DNA of 64,000 nt from Dicyema japonicum. Its lineage: Eukaryota > Dicyemida > Rhombozoa > Dicyemidae. The stretch spans positions 62,001 through 126,000 of the forward strand of contig RDEW01000087.1 of the NCBI GenBank assembly GCA_011109175.1, written 5' to 3'. The translations under genes and the position numbers were made by a program. Below, piece by piece: positions 22,370 to 34,329 of this stretch (within the stretch, counting starts at the first letter, position 1; each line of letters opens with the position of its first letter). The notes under the pieces were generated by a model. That model searched no databases, was not told where the DNA came from, and saw only the letters and a list, made by a program, of their open reading frames with translations.

Positions 22370-22560
22370 TTTAAGTGTACATAACAAAGCACTTTTAACT
22401 GCCAATATAACAGTATCATTTATGAAGGATTATAAAGTTTGTAATTTTCTATTAACATTAGAATATGAAGTTTATGTTTAATAAGGAAAATTACAATCAC
22501 AGTCATTGTGTTATGTCACAGAAGAGGCAAATATAGGTTATTCACTAACACTAATTAATT
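22370..22560 (+). pseudogene. Membrane-family internal-deletion derivative, copy B
   Basis: Contains the exon 1 end (TTTTAACTGCCAATATAACA), the short intron 1, the exon 2 start, and then directly the tail-coding end of a second subfamily (VIVLC followed by a basic RRGKYRLFT tail). The deletion breakpoint equals that at 6,415-6,500. Confidence 0.65.
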
Positions 22561-23160
22561 GTATTAATATGGGGGTTTGGTTTATTTGATATTAATGATA
22601 ATAAGTCTATTAAATAATGTGATTAACCATTATTGATTAAAAAAAGTTCAATAATTTCATTTTTGAGTTAACACGTTAAATAAATTATTCTACTGGATGC
22701 AAGTTTTAGAGAATTTTTATTTTGGTTAAGCAGATTTAATAAGAATTGACTTGGCATTGATTGCATGATTGCTAATTCGAGTTTTTTGTGTTTTAATGAC
22801 ATATATAGTTGACCTATTATAAATATGTGATTTTGATCAGTAAAATTCTACCAACTACTAACTGTTTAGAACACGTGGAATTATAATCTACAAATCACCT
22901 TATAGGAGATTTTTTGGCGAAAAGCGATAGCCCGACCATAGCTTATTAACTGTACATTGTATACTATTGAATTTGCACTTAACAAAGATTGTGTCCATCT
23001 TCGAAGAAGACAATGTCAATTTCTTATTATGTTAGAGAATTGTTTGGTTCATCAATTCTACAAGCAAAAACTAACGAGAAATCATATTTTGTTAAAATTA
23101 AATAATTTAAAAGACATGATTTATCTTAATGGATACTCCATGTAGGATTTTTATTTTATT
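22560..23160. repeat. Dispersed repeat R2, copy 1
   Basis: About 600 bp recurring at 51,190-51,775 and, in part, at 49,795-50,130. It starts after the membrane-family tail and ends at the 3' tail of LINE-C. Contains GGATGCAAGTTTTAGAGAAT. The 62-codon frame 22,957-23,145 is kept in the 51-kb copy (51,583-51,771) with a few changes. Its product is unknown. Confidence 0.8.
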
Positions 23161-25500
23161 AACCCCAAAATCACGAGAAAGATAATAAAATTTATCGTCT
23201 AATTAAGTGATCCAGGTATCCATCTTAGTCCTTTTCATCCAGTCCTTTTCATGCGGTTTATCTACACAATGAGGAAGGTTTCTCTCATATCTTGGGCAGG
23301 CGTCCATATATAGTCTGATGTCCGGCCCGAAAGGATTTTCAAGGGACTTTGCCATCTTAAGGAAGTTCTTATAACATTCCGTAAGGTATTCCATGATTGG
23401 GGGGATGTTTAGTATTCTCCGTAGCAACAAAGTGGACATCTTTTTCGACGATATTGAAGTATTCTGAGACATCGGTTTGTAAAACCTCCAGCTTGTTCTG
23501 TGCCGATAATGATAAGCACAGGCATACTCGATACTAGGTAGAACAAATTGTTTGTATAGAAGCTCTAACGATGGGCGGCAAGATACTCGAGAGTGAGTGA
23601 AAGCCAAAGACCCATCAGGTTTAGTAGATCTTGCATGGACCGTGTCGCCTTTTCGATTCTTCAATGTTTCACTGCGACCACAAGATCATTCGCATACGAT
23701 AAAGAATTGTGTTTTTGGTGTTTGGGGATGGGAGGTCACTGAGGTTTTTCATCACATGGCCCATTCGATGTTGAAGTTAGCCAACAATAACTTGAATTTA
23801 GAATGGATCGACGTCGAAAAATTTTTGCAGTAAGGCTCTTCCGGGATACAGAGTCAAAAGCCTGTTCTACATTCACTGAGACCAAGCACGGTCTCTCTTG
23901 TGGATTTGGGGTATTCAGGCTGTCCGAATTGAATTGAACCATGAGTTGTTGTTGAGTCTCGCGGAATCCGTGTAGAAAAAATGCTAGAGTTATGAAAGGA
24001 CGGATCTTGAGAAGGACCAGATTTATAACACTCCTGATAAGTCGCAGATGATGGATACCAGGCGGTAGGAGGACAGGCAGTTTGGTGGTTTGTTTTTCTT
24101 CAGGATAGGGTGTATCAAAGATTTCTTCCATATTGACGGATCTTGTTCCCGTTAATTGAAAGGTTGAAAATTTATGTTATTGAGGCTGTCGCAAAAGGAC
24201 CCAGGTGTTTCAGTTCGAGAATGGAGAAGTCATCTGAACCGCGGGACGAAGAGTTATTCATTTTCCTAATTACTAGTGCACCATTGAAGGGTCGAAGAAA
24301 GTCATGTTGGGGCATATATTCCGTCGACCATGACCTGAACGAACATCCAGGTCTTTTGAATATGGGTACTTCAAAATGTCACTAAAATTTGGACATGGCT
24401 CTCGATGTCCAATTAAATGCGGAGAGTTTCCTTATCGATTTCCATATTACAGTGGGGAAGCATTGTTCGTAACTTTTCAGAGAAAAGCTTTCCAACGTTC
24501 TTTGTTGTGTTTTGTGATGTTCCATGTTACTTCTTAATTCAGTATTGATATCTATTCAGTTACGTTCACTGATTGTCTTCCGAAATTCTTTAGCTTATTT
24601 CTCGTTTGGATTAGATCTCGCGTTTCAGCATCAATTGGGTGTATGGACATTGAGGACGACCCATCAGAATGCATCTTTTGCGAGCTCGGAGTATAATTTC
24701 GTTGAGGTATTTAACAACAGCGTCGATAGATCCGAAGTTATATCCGAAAGGCCTGAAGGTGTAGTTCGATAAAAAATAAAAGTTCACATTGGTTCTCGAA
24801 GTGTTCATTAATTTATGTTTTTGTGGGATCCTCATGAAGATCTGGTTATGGTCGGTATGTAAGTCGTATATAACATTCCATGAAATGATAGCCACAAGAG
24901 AAAGGGAGGCAAAAAATGTCGGGTGAAGTAGGGGTCCCTCCGTAACTTCTAGAATCCAGTAGTAGTCATTTTAGTGAATTAGTGCAAAGGATGTAGTCAA
25001 TCTGGTTGAATATTGTTATAGACTGCCCATTAATCCCTTATCGTTAGTCCACCCAAGTCGTCTTTTGTTTAGGGGATGTTCAAAATTCGTATTAAACAGA
25101 TATAGGTTAGTTGCTCTTCAGAAATCAACAATGGAGTCACGCAAAGATTTTTAAATCCCCTTCCATGAAATCTAAAGATCCTCACCATTCCTTTGTACCC
25201 CAGCCTTCGATTAAATCACCACATATGATTGTTAGAGTAGAATGTCGCAGGTACAACATATATGCTCGGGATATATTCATATAAAATTTCTACAGTTCCG
25301 CAATGTTTAGTGATATTCTGCTAGTTTTGGGGCATGAACATTGATTATTGTCATCAATGATTTCTAGCTGGACGGGGATATCCGAATTTGGATTACAGCG
25401 ATGAGGTCATTGATGCTCCATACTTTTTGTAGACGAGCAGCCAAAAGTATACTGATTCCAAAACCAAGTCACAGTGCTCTACTTCAACCAATTAGTCTTA
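23160..25500 (-). pseudogene. LINE-C with endonuclease and reverse transcriptase, decayed
   Basis: Minus-strand non-LTR element running 25,500 to 23,160. The endonuclease part shows GFGISILLAARL and TIINVHAPKLAEYH (25.3-25.5 kb). The RT part shows LLPPGIHHLRLI, HGFRETQQQLM and motif A CLVSVNVEQAFDSVSRKSL (24.1-23.8 kb). The C-terminal region shows LLYKQFVLPSIEYACAYHYR and LLLRRILNIPPIMEYL (23.6-23.4 kb), with PHCVDKPHEKDW near the end. The 3' end joins GGTTAATAAAATAAAA at about 23,160. Motif C was not found cleanly. Stops and frame changes are frequent. It once copied itself by target-primed reverse transcription. Confidence 0.8.
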
Positions 25501-25619
25501 ATAAAATCTTTGGAATGTGTGGTTTTGTTAGAATTAAAAGATAAAAATAGTGGACACATTGGTTATCGGAGAAAGAGATTAAGTTCTCTAAGAAAAAAAT
25601 GATTTTTATATGTTGATTA

Positions 25620-26258
25620 ACTACAATAATGATTATTATGATTTATTTAATTGAAATAAAATTATTTTATTAATGAAATACATTTCCTATACCAATTCTC
25701 ATTTATTCTTTAAGGATTTCCCTGACTGAGTAGTTGTCAATGTGAGGCTCGACATGGAAAGCTAATGACACAAGTGGTGTCACAACCCAGCTATTTCCTA
25801 TCCTTCGCATTTTGTTTTTGTTCAAATTTGTTTTTAACCCTGTTCCATGCTGCTCAGTTGGAAATTCAGATAATGTGTCTATGTTGATCTAATTACAGTT
25901 TGATAGCCCTAATGGTATTGCCATAAGGTTCATGTGTGTCCTAATTTCACAGCGAATATCTCGGGAAGATCTTCCTGCGATCCGTGCGGGTAGTGTAAAT
26001 CTGGCAAATGAGACCATTACCTGCGTTCAAAATAAAGACATGACACGCTATATAAATCATTTTAAAGGGGAAGTATTTGATTAATATTTAAAATGATTTA
26101 TGAAAACACACTCAAATTAATTAATTTTTAAGACCAAATCACCATTAAACCAAACTTAAATTATAACAAATGTTAATCCCTATTCTTTACTTTAAATCTG
26201 AAAGAAACACAAAAAATTATCCTCCCTTTAGACTTTAATTTAATTTTAAATTCGATCA
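25620..26258. other. No gene recognised
   Basis: AT-rich sequence with no repeat copy seen in the window. Confidence 0.4.
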
Positions 26259-26546
26259 CTACTCTCTAAAATATAAAAATATAATAACCCTCTCTGAAAG
26301 TATTACATATTCATCTCGAAAAGTAAACGAATAATATTTTCCAGATCTCAGTGTGCATCCAAAACACTCAATTTCTCTATTCCAATTCAAATGTTCATGA
26401 TTGATAAATGTAACTCCATATGTTCCTCTAAACCAATTGACGTTAAAATCTAATATGTATATCAAATTACTAGATTTGATCTTTAAATTCATGAAAAATT
26501 TATGTAGTGAATTATTCGCTAATTTTTGAATGAAATAGACAGTCAT
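26259..26546 (-). CDS. Possible galectin-like domain exon
   Basis: A 95-codon frame reads HKFFMNLKIKSSNLIYILDF, NVNWFRGTYGVTFINHEHL, NWNREIECFGCTLRSGKYYS. The order F-xNL, a hydrophobic strand ending in xFN, a Trp followed by E-I-E, and L-x-G-x-x-x-x-F resembles the carbohydrate-binding core of galectins, but the usual H-x-N-x-R sugar-binding signature is not clear. If it is an exon, the ends are unknown; an AG lies just before the Met codon region. No neighbouring exons could be joined. The resemblance is from memory and tentative. Confidence 0.35.
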   Translation of the reverse strand: MTVYFIQKLANNSLHKFFMNLKIKSSNLIYILDFNVNWFRGTYGVTFINHEHLNWNREIECFGCTLRSGKYYSFTFRDEYVILSERVIIFLYFRE

Positions 26547-28308
26547 TGTGCTATTACTACGTCCTAATATTGCTTAATTTTTAAGTACCACAATTGTTAA
26601 ACCGAATTTTTCTTGAATCGACAATAAAGAATAAAATCCATGAAATTACAACATACATTTAATTTAAATTTTATTATAATTTATGTAAAATTTGGTTTGC
26701 CAATAAAAAATAGAAATAGAATAAAACAACATATCAAAAAAATAGGAAGTTAGAAATTGTCTCCTGAACTGAAAAGTTCCAGGATGTTATAATTTCTTCT
26801 TTAAGATGTTTAAATCTTTCCATGATGTAATTTTCAATGAAATGGTGAAAGTTTTGAATATGGAATCTACTCCGGGGATCACCTACCTTGATCCGAAATT
26901 TAGTAATCCGGATTCTCCTAAAGATCTATGCCGATAAGATGTATTCTATCGCTCTAAAACTGATGACAAATTGTATTAATCAAAAACTTGTTAGTATATG
27001 GGCGAATTTAATCAACTCAGTGAAACTCAATTGGCACAAGAAAGATGCCTAAGGAATAATCTCTCATTATTAAATCACTCAATATAGTAAATGAGAGTGG
27101 ATTGTTTACCGCATGGGTGGATGTCAAAATCCGAAATCTGACGTAAATCTTCCTTTTTTGAATCCGGTATGTATAAAAAATATACTTTAGTTATCTCATC
27201 GATTTTATGTATAATTATTTTCGCTAACACTTTCTGGAATTTTTTCATTAAAATAACTAATAATTTTTCAGTCTTTGTTTTGGCTTCAATTTGTTCTTTT
27301 ATTAATAAGCGTATGTTATTTTATAGCGGCTTATGATGTTTGATGTCGGTCGTGAAGATAATACCGGATACTCTTGTAGTGTGATGCAAAAGTTCGCACA
27401 GTATGAATTGCATCTTCACAACCTCCGGAATGCCAATCAAAATCTGGGGTGGTTGCAGGTGTTAGATAAGCCAGAGAAGAACTGTACTGCACTCTAGTTA
27501 CAACGCTAAGCGACGGAAAACGAAATCCACTGCAATGGCTCGGACTCCTCCTTTCTTTACGAAAGCCAGTAGTTTATTATTATTACTCCAGGATCACTTG
27601 GTCAAAGAGAAAGAAATAAAAGTTCTCAGCTAAGTGATCCCAGACTGACAAGGGAGAGGACAAGTCCAGCGGGGTCCAGAGTCCTGTGCTCCTTCTCTCA
27701 TCGGACATGGAGTCAGCTCAATTTTTATATGTTTATAGATATTTTGTTAGTATATTAAACAGAGGGCAGCTCGGTAAAGTGATATGTGACTCACCTCTCT
27801 TGTGATGATATTTTGAAAAAAGGAGTTTCCCCTTCCTTATCTTGACGAGAGGAAAGACTAAAAGGACTTTTTACTCCGTTTGGGGATATTCCTGGTCAGC
27901 TCAAACTCAAGCCAGTAATTGGGCAGATTTAACTAAATTTAAATTTATTGAACAAGAAAAACAACGTCATGAAAAAATTCAAGTGGTCTAGGCCTCTTTC
28001 AACAGTCGCATGCTTGGACTTTCATCTGACATCTTGATTGCACGTTTGTGTTCAATCGCCTTTCCATAGTTTTCTTTTCAAAACGATAATTGTATATATA
28101 GTTGTTTCCTCTATATTTTATCCATATTGAAGCAGTCAGAGACAACTGCTCTTAGGTTGAATAATCTTCACTTGAGAGTCGTTAATGCTGTTAATTACTA
28201 GATTAATTTGTTGTCAAGAATCACTCCCCAAATATCCTTGGATAAACCTCCTGGTTAAAAAGGATGACCTATACAAAGACGAACTGTAAGAGACTATACA
28301 TATTAGAC
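26547..28308. other. Unassigned region
   Basis: No domain recognised in six frames. A segment at 26,800-26,940 reads ITYLDPKFSNPDSPKDLC on the plus strand and looks protein-like. 27,300-27,760 is less AT-rich than its surroundings and may be an eroded element. Confidence 0.4.
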
Positions 28309-30012
28309 CTTGGCATTTTGCCTGATATTTCTCTGTTATATCTCATTTTTATTAGTATTCTCTCGTTTAAACTTAATTTTAATAAATCAAATGGGTCTTC
28401 CATATTTGATATTTGCTCCAGTTTAACAGATATTGTTATTTTTAAATTATTAATTTTAATTTAATTAATTTATTGAATTAAATTTTTGCATAATGGTTGA
28501 GGTTGGTGACGCATCTCAAATTGCACTAATGTCTTTTCACTATTTTCAAACTCTCTGTTCACGTCGTCGATCAAAAAGAGGTCACTCTGCAAGGATCTGA
28601 AACGATACTGCAAGAGACGAAAGTTAAAGAAGGACTTAACGAACAAATTGCTGACCACGACCTTATCTTGCTTCTTTGGACTGTCACTACTACGGAATGG
28701 GCTTTGCGGTGGATATCAGACTCCGGGAATATACAAAAAGAATATGGAAAGTGAATGCCAGAATTTGCGTAATTCAATTGGAAACTGGATTTAACTCTAC
28801 AATTATAAATGTATATGCACCTACATCTCCAAAAGTATCTGAAAACCCTACGGAACTGTATGACTTTTACAGTTCACTATACACAACCCTTATGGAAATA
28901 TCCACGAGCTACCAACTTTACATAAGTGGAGATGGAACGCGAAGGTCGAAAAAGGAGCCCGAGAACTGAGCTTCATAGGTACCCATGTGAGAGATCGGAG
29001 GAACATGTCTGGAGCAACTATGGCCAACTTCGCGATTAATAAACAATTATTCAATTTCAACACGCTGTAAGCCATACCACGACCTGGACTGGAGAACGCC
29101 GAGACTCAGATATACATGTAATCAAAATATATAACCAAATTGACTACATTCTGTGTCGACGATCACAGAAATCCCTATTCTCAGATGCCCGAACATATGG
29201 AGAAACGCTAACATCGAGTGACCATAAACTATTGGTAATCAAACTTCTAAAAAAAAAGATTTTGGATTAACACAGTCAAAAACAGACACGGAGAAGTTAG
29301 ATATGCAGTCGAACTCTTAGGAAGCAATCTTTTCCACAGAAATAACTATTCAGTAAAAATGTCACAAACCATAGAACCGATCAATCTCAATCTACCTGCT
29401 GAAAGTTTATGGAATAAACTCGTAAGCAAAATAAAATCAGTGGCTAATCACACGATTGGGACAATTCCCAAAACCTTCAAAGGAATACACGACCCACATA
29501 TAGATCACCTCTCCCATTTAAAAAAGGATCTACGTATCAAATGCATGAACACTCCAACAAAGTGAGAGCAGCTGAGTTCAAAATACAAAGAAACAAAATT
29601 ATGCGAGAAATCATGAACAAATGTCAGATAAACCACGAAACAGAGCTACAAAATCTTGCAAATGACGTAGAAAAGTACAAACACGAAGCGCAAATGTATG
29701 CATCTGTAGTAAAGATGCTAGTGCGAAAGAAGAAATCTAACAGTTCATGATGAACTCGGAAGAACCATTTACAACAACCAGGAACGCACAGACAGCATAC
29801 CTGATCACTTCGAAAAATTTTTCAATTTTAAAAATGAAGAAACGCTTTATCTGTTTGATGGAGTCCCCAGAAAGCTATCACCAGAAATAACTTTAACAGA
29901 AGTTAAAAAGGCTGTGACCAGACTAAACAACACAAAAGTTCCAAGCCCAGATAATGTTAATGCAGAGCTTATAAAATACGCTCCTGAAGAGTTACAAAAA
30001 CTGGTACTTTTG
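28309..30012 (+). pseudogene. LINE-A 5' half: leader, APE-type endonuclease, start of RT
   Basis: The fullest 5' end of LINE-A. After the leader shared with 1,207, an endonuclease region includes GFAVDIRLREYTKRIWK and NSTIINVYAPTSPKVSE, an YISGDG core, and near 29.1-29.2 kb a QIDYILCRR-like and TSSDHKLLV-like end, the SDH being the catalytic C-terminal motif of AP endonucleases. A Lys-rich linker follows, with an open frame at 29,541-29,750. RT homology begins with VTRLNNTKVPSPDNVNAELI and stops at LQKLVLLQ, where a TIR transposon is inserted. Several frame changes are present. Confidence 0.8.
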
Positions 30013-30619
30013 CAATACATGCTTCACGAAATAAGGCTCTAAATAAATTAATGAAAACATTAAAAATATTGAACAATGCAGAATTTGTAAATATTATTAT
30101 AAATTTTTTTAAATAAAATGCGAGAAGGGTTATGGCTAAGACAAAAGATTGGAATGGCCATACTCCGAGAGAACTCGTTCGCGATCCACGCAGCAGGCAT
30201 CCTTAACTGACATTTGTTTAATTGTTAAAAAAATTATTTTGTTAAAAAAAAATTGCTAAATCTTTACGACTTACTGGTGATAAAACGATACCGACAAAGT
30301 CAAAGCTGAGCCATTAACAACCCCCTACCTAAAAAGAAACCGTAATGAGCTTCATATAGATAATCATTCCATTAACGAAAAAAGTTATTATTACAAAAAT
30401 AAGTCACTTGTTTCTACGCAGCGTGATGTTCAGGACAATATCTAACGATCGCATCTATTAATTCATCGAATGAGTTTTCCAAATGGCTCACTTGCCTTCT
30501 CCACAAAAATTCTACAAAATAACTCATAGTATTTAATACCTGCAAAATATAAACCCATGAAGTGAAGCGCGGTACTTCTTTGTCTTTTATTGCGGCATTT
30601 TGCGCTTCCCCACAATCTA

Positions 30620-30720
30620 AATTTTCCTATTTAATTTTTATGTGAACCTCTCAACAGTCTGCGTGTGTGCACCTGTCCTCGGGTATATAAAAGTTGATAA
30701 ATCGTGCGGTTGCTCCATTC
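30620..30720 (-). pseudogene. Merlin/IS1016-like transposase remnant
   Basis: One frame reads FIYPRTGAHTQTVERF, then stops. This corresponds to the last catalytic-Glu strand of ISXO2-like DDE transposases (TGAHTQ.IE..W). The usual following Trp is missing and stops occur on either side. Confidence 0.4.
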
Positions 30721-31194
30721 CATTGACGCCGACACCATAAATTGTTTGTCTGTCGAAGCTCCAGATATATATGAAACAAATACAGGTTTGTATCGAAACT
30801 GTCGTGCCTTCAAGCCACGTACCTAAAAATAAAGTACTCTCTTATTATACCGTTTCTGACAGATCCATAAGTTCGGCACCCGCTTTTATCGCACATCCAT
30901 GTTGTATTCTCCCGCTGATGGAGAAAGGTCTTCAAATGTCTTTTAAGGCATTTCTTTTATTTCAGGAAGATTCCAACCTCCTGAAGGAAGGCAACTGACT
31001 TTATTTCAGAATGTGGTAGTTCGTAGTCCTTCAGTTTTGAGAATTTTCGAATAACAACTATATCACTCATCTTCACAAGCCGGTAAAAAATTTAAAATTT
31101 TATTTTAAAAAATTTATAATAATATTTACAAATTCGGCATTGTTCATTTTTTTATTTTCTAATATTCAAAAAAATTTCATTAATTAATTTAGAA

Positions 31195-32151
31195 CAGAGG
31201 TTGTCAAACGGTGTACCGCGGCACACTAAGTGTGCCGCAAGACAATTTCTTGTATGCCGCCTGCCAAATACGAATTTGAATAAATTTATATACATTTTTG
31301 ACCTAATTAATTTAAAAAAATAAACGAATTAAAATAATTACTAAAATTAAAATAATCATTTTTTTATTATACATTAAATGACATTTACATTGGTTAACCA
31401 TTATTAATTAATTTTTTAATAACGTGCGTATTAACGTGCTTATGGGTAAATCAGTTCGTCGTTTTTATAAAGATTCTTATTTGTCATTTGGATTTATATG
31501 CAAAGACAAAACTAAACTACCTCAATGTCTAATTTGCATGGATTTTTGGAAAATGATGCTATGGTTTCTTGCAAACTAAAAAGACATTTTACTTCCAAGC
31601 ATCCGGACTATTCCGAAAAATCTGTGGATTATTTAATCCATTTGAAAAAAACAACTTAAGTATTATTTGGTTTTTACTATGAATCGTAGATCTAGTCAAA
31701 TGATGTTCAGTGAAACTTTTTTAAACACAAAGGAATCATTGAAATGTTCATACCTGATCTCAGAAGTGATAGCAAAACAACTAAAACCTCACACTATTGG
31801 CGAAAACTTGATAATCCCTGCTTGTCGTATTATTGCTCGGACTATGTTTGGTCATAAATATTAACAAAAAATAATAAAGATACCTTTGTCAGATAACACT
31901 GTTTCTTGTCGGATTTGTGCTGAAATGCGAGTGCCTTTGTTAACCATTCGACCTGATATTGATGATATATGCAAAAACAATAATAATTAAGAATTCATTT
32001 TTTTATTAATAAAAATTTGGGCATTAAATTACCAATTTTTGTACTTAGTTTTACACATCTTAAAAAATTAATTTTTTTATTTTTTAATGTGTGCCGTGGA
32101 TTATTTTTTTACGATTAGTGTGCCGCGAGAATTATTTTTTGAAAAGCTCTG
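31195..32151 (+). mobile_element. hAT element with perfect 8-bp target duplication
   Basis: Ends are CAGAGGTTGTCAAAC and TTTGAAAAGCTCTG, imperfect inverted repeats of hAT type; further inside, both ends carry a GTGTGCCGCG-like motif in inverted order. The 8-bp sequence ATTTAGAA occurs directly outside both ends (31,187-31,194 and 32,152-32,159). Total length is 957 bp, much shorter than a full hAT. It lies in the right inverted repeat of the older TIR element, so it inserted later. Confidence 0.92.
31442..31990 (+). pseudogene. hAT transposase, BED-finger N-terminus, internally deleted
   Basis: Starts MGKSVRRFYKDSYLSFGF and reaches LPQCLICM. After a +1 frame change come NDAMVSCKLKRHFTSKHPDY and SVDYLI. 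C-x2-C plus H-x4-H is a BED zinc finger of the ZBED/SCAND3 type. Next come SYLISEVIAKQLKPHTIGE and KIPLSDNTVSCRI, N-terminal hAT transposase segments. The catalytic RNase H-like core and the dimerisation domain are missing. The copy could only move with a transposase supplied elsewhere. Confidence 0.85.
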
Positions 32152-32399
32152 ATTTAGAACCTTAATTCGTGAAGCATGTATTGAAAAAGAATCAGTTGGT
32201 AAGTCACCCTTCTGAAGATCGCAGAAAGGTAAGGAAAGTCAAACGGTTCTCTTCCATGCAGAACTTGCACTGAGAGCCACCACAACAACAGGTAACCGCT
32301 TGACGCCACGTTATTTTTTTATTCACTACGGACAGTAGGTTTATAGGTGGACTCGTGATATTTATCGGAAACACTCCCATCCCTTCTACGCGGACCTAG

Positions 32400-32965
32400 A
32401 AAATCCTTGGTGTAGTTTTCGATTCTCTGTTGACGTTCTCGAGTCACTGGAGGAGGTGCTCGCCATGGGTCTTCGGAAATGGAACATTCTGAATGCGATG
32501 ATAAAGAAGAGCCCTTTCTTTTCGGCCGACTGCATCAGCAAGATCTATCAACAAGTAATCATACCGACCATTGAATATGCCTGCTCCGCCTGGAGGTTTT
32601 CGATTCCCCTTTCGAGAGTGGACCGTTTGAACTCCCTCAGGCGGAGAATTGTGCACCGCATGGACATCCCCATTGGCAACCATGAGGCAACGTTGAAAAA
32701 TGGCCAGGGTTTCCTACGTTTCTGAAGGAACTGGGAATCCCATTAAAGGAAAAGGTGAGAGGAATTTCGGTCGGTAATAAAAAAGTGCACGCCGATCGAA
32801 TTCTTTTGCAGAAGCAAAATAAGACGCTTCCGGAGTGCGGTTGGATCATCAAGAGACCAATTGAAGAGAGTCCGGATGTTGCTGGAAGCTGGGATTACCT
32901 AATTGTTAGTTTTGACCTATCTTTCCTGGTAGTCTTGGGGTTAAATAAATAAATAAAAAGAACCA
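32400..32965 (+). pseudogene. LINE-B-type C-terminal region with intact 3' tail
   Basis: Plus-strand RT C-terminal part. It reads KILGVVFDSLLTFSSHWRR, then LRKWNILNAMIKKSPFFSAD, IYQQVIIPTIEYACSAWRF and RLNSLRRRIVHRMDIP, matching the LINE-B/C type C-terminus. The 3' end shows TCTTGGGGTTAAATAAATAA at about 32,934-32,953, the same tail as other LINE-B/C copies. One to two frame changes are present. Confidence 0.75.
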
Positions 32966-34050
32966 AAAACTCATTACTCACATTCTGAACAAAACTTTTG
33001 AGGAACACTCCAGAATTAACATCGGAATCGGAAAATTAATCTTTTTACAAAAAACGGAGATTGAAATAGTTAAGCTAAGACCAATCATACTACTCAAAAT
33101 TCTATCGCTAATCGCTCTGGACAGAATTAATGCCCCACTACGTGGATTTATCGGAGCTAGCCAAAGTGGGTTTGTCTTTGGAAGATCAAATTCCGATGCC
33201 GTTTGGAGCCACTAATGGATGTGCTAAGGCATTTGACTGAATCAGCGAGTCAAGATGATACAATATTAACACCACTACTCGAAGAAGATTGCATCAGAAT
33301 AATTCGTTATCTTCCTCCATTCAACTATTTATCCAGCTCAGAAATCAAAAATCCAGTGTATTCGGAACAAACAAGGGCGTTGTTTTGCGGTGTATTTATT
33401 AATAGTAATGAAAATATTAGTATTTTGGAGACAAAATATCTTTTTAGTCACTAATTTTCTTGGGATTTTGTCAGGACGATTCAGAAATCTTGGCTCGTCC
33501 GGTGATTTCCAGGGCCTTTGAGCGTACCCACTGTTTTCCTTGAAAAATAACCATGCAATCCGGAGCTATATAAATTTCCCGATCAAAGCTTCACAAGCCC
33601 AAAACAAGGATCGAAAAATTAAGACCAATTATTTTAATGAACACAATCCACAAAGTAGCATAGTTCAATATGGAATCAAAAGAATACTGAAGTGTATTTA
33701 CCAACACACTATATAGGATTCTGAAAAAAATTTGCGTTGGATGCTGTATAGAATTATAAATAGAGATACTCGACTGTAAAAAAAAGATTCAAATCGGCCG
33801 CAAAATTCAAAGTATTGATATATCAAGAGCCTTTGTTTATATTAATCACTGAAACTCATTAAGTGATTGAAAATTCCTATACTTTTCCATACCCAAGTGA
33901 TTAGATTTTTCCTATCAGATTCGGTACGAAGAACTTGCTCTCATACAGTGCTCTCATAGAGTCTACGATTTGGAATTTAAGGAAACGGACTCAGAAATTG
34001 GGCTTTTTTCACTTCACACGACAGAGACATTTTCATACAGATACTGAATA
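32966..34050 (+). pseudogene. LINE-A reverse transcriptase, two decayed fragments
   Basis: The first fragment (32,970-33,230) reads RINIGIGKLIFLQKTEIEIV, LRPIILLKILSLIALDRI and SQSGFVFGRSNSDAVWSH, the fingers region of LINE-A RT. The second (33,580-34,050) repeats this region in more decayed form (KLRPIILMNTIHKVA) and adds the motif A remnant SIDISRAFVYI near 33,820. Between them, 33,203-33,454 is an open frame of no known type. Two overlapping copies of the same RT part show two insertions or a duplication. Confidence 0.65.
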
Positions 34051-34329
34051 TCAAACAAAACTGTATACGAAAGGATCAGTTGCTACGCAATTTTGATTAA
34101 TTCACAAAAATATGGTGGAGACTCTCTGGACATGTATTTATAATAGAACTGGAAGGTTCAACTAACGCTACCATAGATGACTTTTTTCTTCATTGGCCAT
34201 TCTACAATTGATCCTTGACCATGACCCCTAAAGTCTCCAAGATATAGGTTTCGTACATGACGATCAACAATCGTTATAACTTTATTGACCCGAGTACTGA
34301 TGCCAATACACAGAACATCTGATCTCATC

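Larger units (their letters stand above)
30013..32183 (-). mobile_element. TIR transposon, possibly Merlin-like, carrying a nested hAT
   Basis: Bounded by inverted repeats of about 110 bp that begin CAATACATGCTTCACGAA on the left and its complement on the right. The right arm is split by a hAT element: 31,096-31,194 and 32,152-32,183 together pair with 30,013-30,119. Without the insertion the element would be 1,206 bp. On the minus strand near 30,700-30,640, FIYPRTGAHTQTVERF matches the C-terminal TGAHTQ.IE motif of ISXO2/IS1016-like transposases, the type found in Merlin elements. Only this motif supports the family call. The transposase is otherwise unreadable. Confidence 0.6.
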
